Shown: positions 29,797-32,323 of the stretch, in pieces
Layout: each line of letters begins with the position of its first letter
Position numbering within the stretch: position 1 is the stretch's first letter
Source of the DNA: Methylotenera sp.
GTDB lineage: Bacteria > Pseudomonadota > Gammaproteobacteria > Burkholderiales > Methylophilaceae
Reading direction: 5' to 3'
NCBI GenBank assembly: GCA_025360485.1
Contig: JANYCB010000090.1
Span: 1-32,323, forward strand
DNA: 32,323 nt
Notes under the pieces: model-generated
Seen by the model: only the letters and a program-made list of their open reading frames with translations
Told to the model about the DNA's origin: nothing
The model's database searches: none
Translations under genes and position numbers: made by a program

Positions 29797-30966
29797 TTAA
29801 AATTTCAAGGTGTCATAAACCAATGAGACGCCAACAGCCTCACTATTGCCTGATTTGCCTAGAGAATCTATTTTCCTGAACGTCGTTGATAAACGGGTTT
29901 TCCAATGGTTGGATAAACTACGTTCATAAAATGCACCAAGTTGTTGATAGTCTAAGCCATCCAATCCGATAGTCGCGTCTCTTATGTATTTATTAAAACT
30001 ATAGTCTGCACCAAACTGGTCTAGCTCAGATCTAGCATATGCCCACCCAAGTATAAGGCCGTCTGTCTTCTGAAACCCCCCATTTGGAGAGACTTTGATT
30101 TGTCTAACTAGCGCTGAACTATAACTCACACGCTGTAATGTATATTTGGCATTTATGCCGCCGTCCCAGGAAGTATAAGATTGCCGACCAGAAAGGTCAT
30201 AAATTTCCGCATTGGCGCCAAGAGTTAAATTTTCATTTACATTATAATCAGCGCCCCCCCCTAAACGCACCTTGTCTGTACTTTCAAAAGTATCATTTGG
30301 GTTTATCTGCGCGTAGCCTAATTGAACATAGGTATCAAGTTTTTCGCTATTTGTGTATATTAACTTTGATCCAATATCGCCAAACTTGTAGCTTGCAAGG
30401 CCGCCTGGGGTCGATATAGAAAAGCTTACATTATCATAAACTGCATTGGTGAGCGCAGACCATTTGGAGTTGATAGTTTGCTGCCAGTTGGCTGCCAGCT
30501 CCCTGGTTGTTTGCGTATTGTTGTTTTGGGTAAATTGGCCCGTAGTTGTTAATTGACTGTTGAGAGTCGTGCCCTGCGTAAAGTTAGCATTAATACCAAA
30601 TGACCCTGTTTCATAAGTATGATTCCAACCTGCATTAAGCGTTGGATCTTCACGGTTAATGAGCACTGTTTGGTTTGAAGGCCTTTCTATATCAAATGAA
30701 CCGTCCAAAAACCATTGATTGACTTCGCTTGTGACATCCACACGAAAATATGGGATAAGTGAAAATATCCAAGCTGGATTTTTCTGAATGCTTGAAACTG
30801 CGGGATTTGAATCGTATATCAGTCCCGTGGTCAGCATTGCCCTCTTGGTAACTTCAGCTGCATTTGCTTGAGGTAACAACAAAATACAAGTAAGCCCAGA
30901 TAATAGATGTAATACAGTCTTATTGTATCTTGGATGCCTAATTGGCAATTGTTTTTTAATTTTCAC
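29797..30966 (-). CDS. epsL: Outer-membrane beta-barrel EPS protein (EpsL-like)
   Basis: 389 aa, signal peptide (LLSGLTCILLLPQANA/AE), alternating beta-strand pattern, located between epsE- and epsF-like genes. GTG start. Confidence 0.75.
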   Translation of the reverse strand: MKIKKQLPIRHPRYNKTVLHLLSGLTCILLLPQANAAEVTKRAMLTTGLIYDSNPAVSSIQKNPAWIFSLIPYFRVDVTSEVNQWFLDGSFDIERPSNQTVLINREDPTLNAGWNHTYETGSFGINANFTQGTTLNSQLTTTGQFTQNNNTQTTRELAANWQQTINSKWSALTNAVYDNVSFSISTPGGLASYKFGDIGSKLIYTNSEKLDTYVQLGYAQINPNDTFESTDKVRLGGGADYNVNENLTLGANAEIYDLSGRQSYTSWDGGINAKYTLQRVSYSSALVRQIKVSPNGGFQKTDGLILGWAYARSELDQFGADYSFNKYIRDATIGLDGLDYQQLGAFYERSLSNHWKTRLSTTFRKIDSLGKSGNSEAVGVSLVYDTLKF

Positions 30967-30974
30967 TGTAAACC

Positions 30975-31017
30975 CCTGAATATAGAGACAATGCGTGCAT
31001 TATACCAAATATTCAGG
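30975..31017 (-). promoter_or_regulatory. Nested inverted repeat over the epsL ribosome-binding site, with extended -10 element in its loop
   Basis: Minus strand CCTGAATAT-TTGGTATAATGCACGCATTGTCTCT-ATATTCAGG followed by GGTTTACAGTG (epsL start); inner AATGC-AC-GCATT; TGGTATAAT in the loop. Confidence 0.55.
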
Positions 31018-31033
31018 CATTTTATAAACAAAA

Positions 31034-31597
31034 TTATGGTACTACGATGGTATCACCTGGATTCAATGTTATGTTACTTTCTAACCGCTCGCCGCGGAGA
31101 AGTTGATCGTAGTAAACTGGTATGGCTTTTTGCCCTTGAGGAGTGTTTCGTATCACCTTAATACCACCATGATCAGCGAATTTATCCAACCCGCCAGCCA
31201 CGCTTAGCGCATCAAGAACAGTCATTGGTCCCATCATCGTAACCTGCCCTGGCTTCAAAACCTTGCCGAGTACATGCGCAATATTACCTGTTATGTTAAC
31301 TATAACCACTGACACCTGTGGATCGGGAATAAAGGGTTTTAATTTCTCAGCGATTTTTTTCTCCGCCTCAGTAGAAGTCAGTCCTACCACCTCTACCCTG
31401 CCAGCGAGGGGATAGGTAATACTGCCATCTGGCAACACAAGACTTTGGTTTTGCAACTTGTCTTCACCCCAAACGGATACCTGAATCGAATCCCCTTGAC
31501 GAAGCCTGTAGCCTTGTGGGGCCTCGGCGTTAGCTATCGATATTGACATCAAAAATAATTGACCAATTATCAGCCATAAAAGTGTTTTAATTTTCAT
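31034..31597 (-). CDS. epsE: Polysaccharide export protein (Wza/EpsE-like, poly_export + SLBB)
   Basis: 187 aa with signal peptide; GYRLRQGDSIQVSVWGEDKLQNQSLVLPDGSITYPLAGRVEVVGLTSTEAEKKIAEKLKPFIPDPQVSVVIV, HVLGKVLKPGQVTMMGPMTVLDALSVAGGL, NPGDTIVVP. Confidence 0.93.
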   Translation of the reverse strand: MKIKTLLWLIIGQLFLMSISIANAEAPQGYRLRQGDSIQVSVWGEDKLQNQSLVLPDGSITYPLAGRVEVVGLTSTEAEKKIAEKLKPFIPDPQVSVVIVNITGNIAHVLGKVLKPGQVTMMGPMTVLDALSVAGGLDKFADHGGIKVIRNTPQGQKAIPVYYDQLLRGERLESNITLNPGDTIVVP

Positions 31598-31634
31598 GTT
31601 TATTATTCCCTTCAGGATATGATATTAAAGAAAT

Positions 31635-31667
31635 TGCCACGGCAGATAATCTCAAGGACGTTAACGT
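31635..31667. promoter_or_regulatory. Paired palindromes upstream of epsE, candidate regulator-binding region
   Basis: TGCC-AC-GGCA (31635-31644) and perfect ACGTTAACGT (31658-31667) in the 159-bp gap between the small tailed-protein gene and epsE. Confidence 0.3.
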
Positions 31668-31756
31668 TGGCAGAACAACTTGAGCTGATACGCTATGTTT
31701 TACCAGTGTCTATTTCTGTTCTCAAAATGGTTTGCCGAAAAAAGATAGCCTAAGAA

Positions 31757-32059
31757 TCAAACACCACTTCGGTTAGAAATCATCACAAATCCAAATAAAG
31801 CCATTATTAATAGCCATCCAGTGGACAAAATTGGCTCAACTTTATCTTTAACCTGCACTATCGTTGTTTTAGCTTCTTCATTACTATTGCTTACAATCGG
31901 TTTTAGAGTTTCCTTTTTGATTGCGCTATTTGTGGTGATGTTGGATGAGACTTTTGCAGATCCAGCGGGTTCGTTATCTGTTGCTAAAGCTGTTATTGTT
32001 ACCGTCGAAATCACACCCAAAAACACCAGCGTAACAATTTTTTTCAACATATTACCCAC
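31757..32059 (-). CDS. Small secreted protein with C-terminal TM tail (possible atypical sorting signal)
   Basis: 100 aa: signal peptide MGNMLKKIVTLVFLGVISTVTITALA, S/T/N/K-rich middle, then VEP-ILSTGWLLIMALFGFVMIS-NRSGV tail. Confidence 0.65.
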   Translation of the reverse strand: MGNMLKKIVTLVFLGVISTVTITALATDNEPAGSAKVSSNITTNSAIKKETLKPIVSNSNEEAKTTIVQVKDKVEPILSTGWLLIMALFGFVMISNRSGV

Positions 32060-32121
32060 CTTCTATGACGCCAAAAACAACTTATTTCAAGCGTTCAGTC
32101 TATGAAATACAAGTCTAATTT

Positions 32122-32145
32122 GCAATAGCCCATAAGGGCTATTGC
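32122..32145. terminator. Strong 10-bp hairpin in the gap between the LuxR gene and the small tailed-protein gene (terminator or leader structure)
   Basis: GCAATAGCCC-ATAA-GGGCTATTGC, perfect 10-bp stem with tetraloop; weak T tract. Confidence 0.5.
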
Positions 32146-32196
32146 TTTGCTTGCTCACCTTAGATTTGTAAAATAAACTTTTAAAAATCAATTGGT

Positions 32197-32228
32197 TAAA
32201 AATAACCACACCACTTTAAAGTCTGTGG
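32197..32228 (-). terminator. Rho-independent-like terminator of the right-edge LuxR gene
   Basis: Minus strand CCACA-G-ACTTTAAAGT-GG-TGTGG followed by TTATTTTTA, about 20 nt after the stop codon. Confidence 0.5.
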
Positions 32229-32248
32229 ACTCTGAAAAAACTTCAAAA

Positions 32249-32323
32249 TTAAGCTAATCTTTGCGGGATATATTTAGCCACTGCCTGTGCGCGGCTGGAT
32301 ACATCAAGTTTTTGAAAAATACG
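32249..32323 (-). CDS. C-terminus of a second LuxR-family regulator, paralogous to the 5494-6255 EpsA-like protein (5' part beyond window)
   Basis: Reverse-strand translation RIFQKLDVSSRAQAVAKYIPQRLA* aligns with the end of the first regulator, RIFKKLDVSSRAQAVATCFPSKLN*. Confidence 0.85.
   Translation of the reverse strand, partial: RIFQKLDVSSRAQAVAKYIPQRLA

Noticed and set aside
30138-30419. 93-aa plus-strand ORF opposite epsL
   Set aside because: Antisense shadow ORF within the beta-barrel gene.
31821-32105. 94-aa plus-strand ORF opposite the small tailed-protein gene
   Set aside because: Hydrophobic content mirrors the opposite-strand gene; the minus-strand reading has a proper signal peptide, orientation and genomic context.
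1-32323. CRISPR arrays, IS elements, integrases, prophage genes
   Set aside because: No regularly spaced repeats, transposase/integrase-like ORFs or terminal repeats were recognised anywhere in the window.

Overview
The window looks like a betaproteobacterial (Methylophilaceae-like, by family knowledge only) chromosomal segment. A housekeeping left flank holds the 3' end of an IF-1 gene, mqo, rlmB, rnr and tRNA-Leu(CAG). From about 5.4 kb to the right edge lies a large Wzx/Wzy-type exopolysaccharide (EPS) locus. It encodes a LuxR-type EpsA-like regulator, a priming glycosyl-1-phosphate transferase, a polysaccharide deacetylase, several GT2/GT4 glycosyltransferases, GalE, WecB and WecG-like enzymes, a PEP-CTERM-locus-type AAA ATPase, an alpha/alpha-toroid protein, acyl/acetyltransferases, a flippase, a Wzy-like polymerase, an APH-fold kinase, and export genes (EpsG-like kinase, EpsF-like Wzz/GumC protein, EpsL-like beta-barrel, EpsE-like Wza protein). 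A small secreted protein with a C-terminal TM tail sits next to the export genes. The C-terminal end of a second EpsA-like LuxR regulator lies at the right edge, so the locus is bracketed by two paralogous regulators. The most interesting signals are: a near-consensus sigma-54 promoter before the first regulator; a nested inverted repeat between epsE and epsL that places the epsL ribosome-binding site in a 9-bp stem and contains an extended -10 element; 8-bp C/G homopolymers inside both the regulator and epsL; a 62-aa ORF coupled at both ends to its neighbours; and several unassigned proteins in the EPS locus. No exosortase, CRISPR array, transposase or integrase was recognised.
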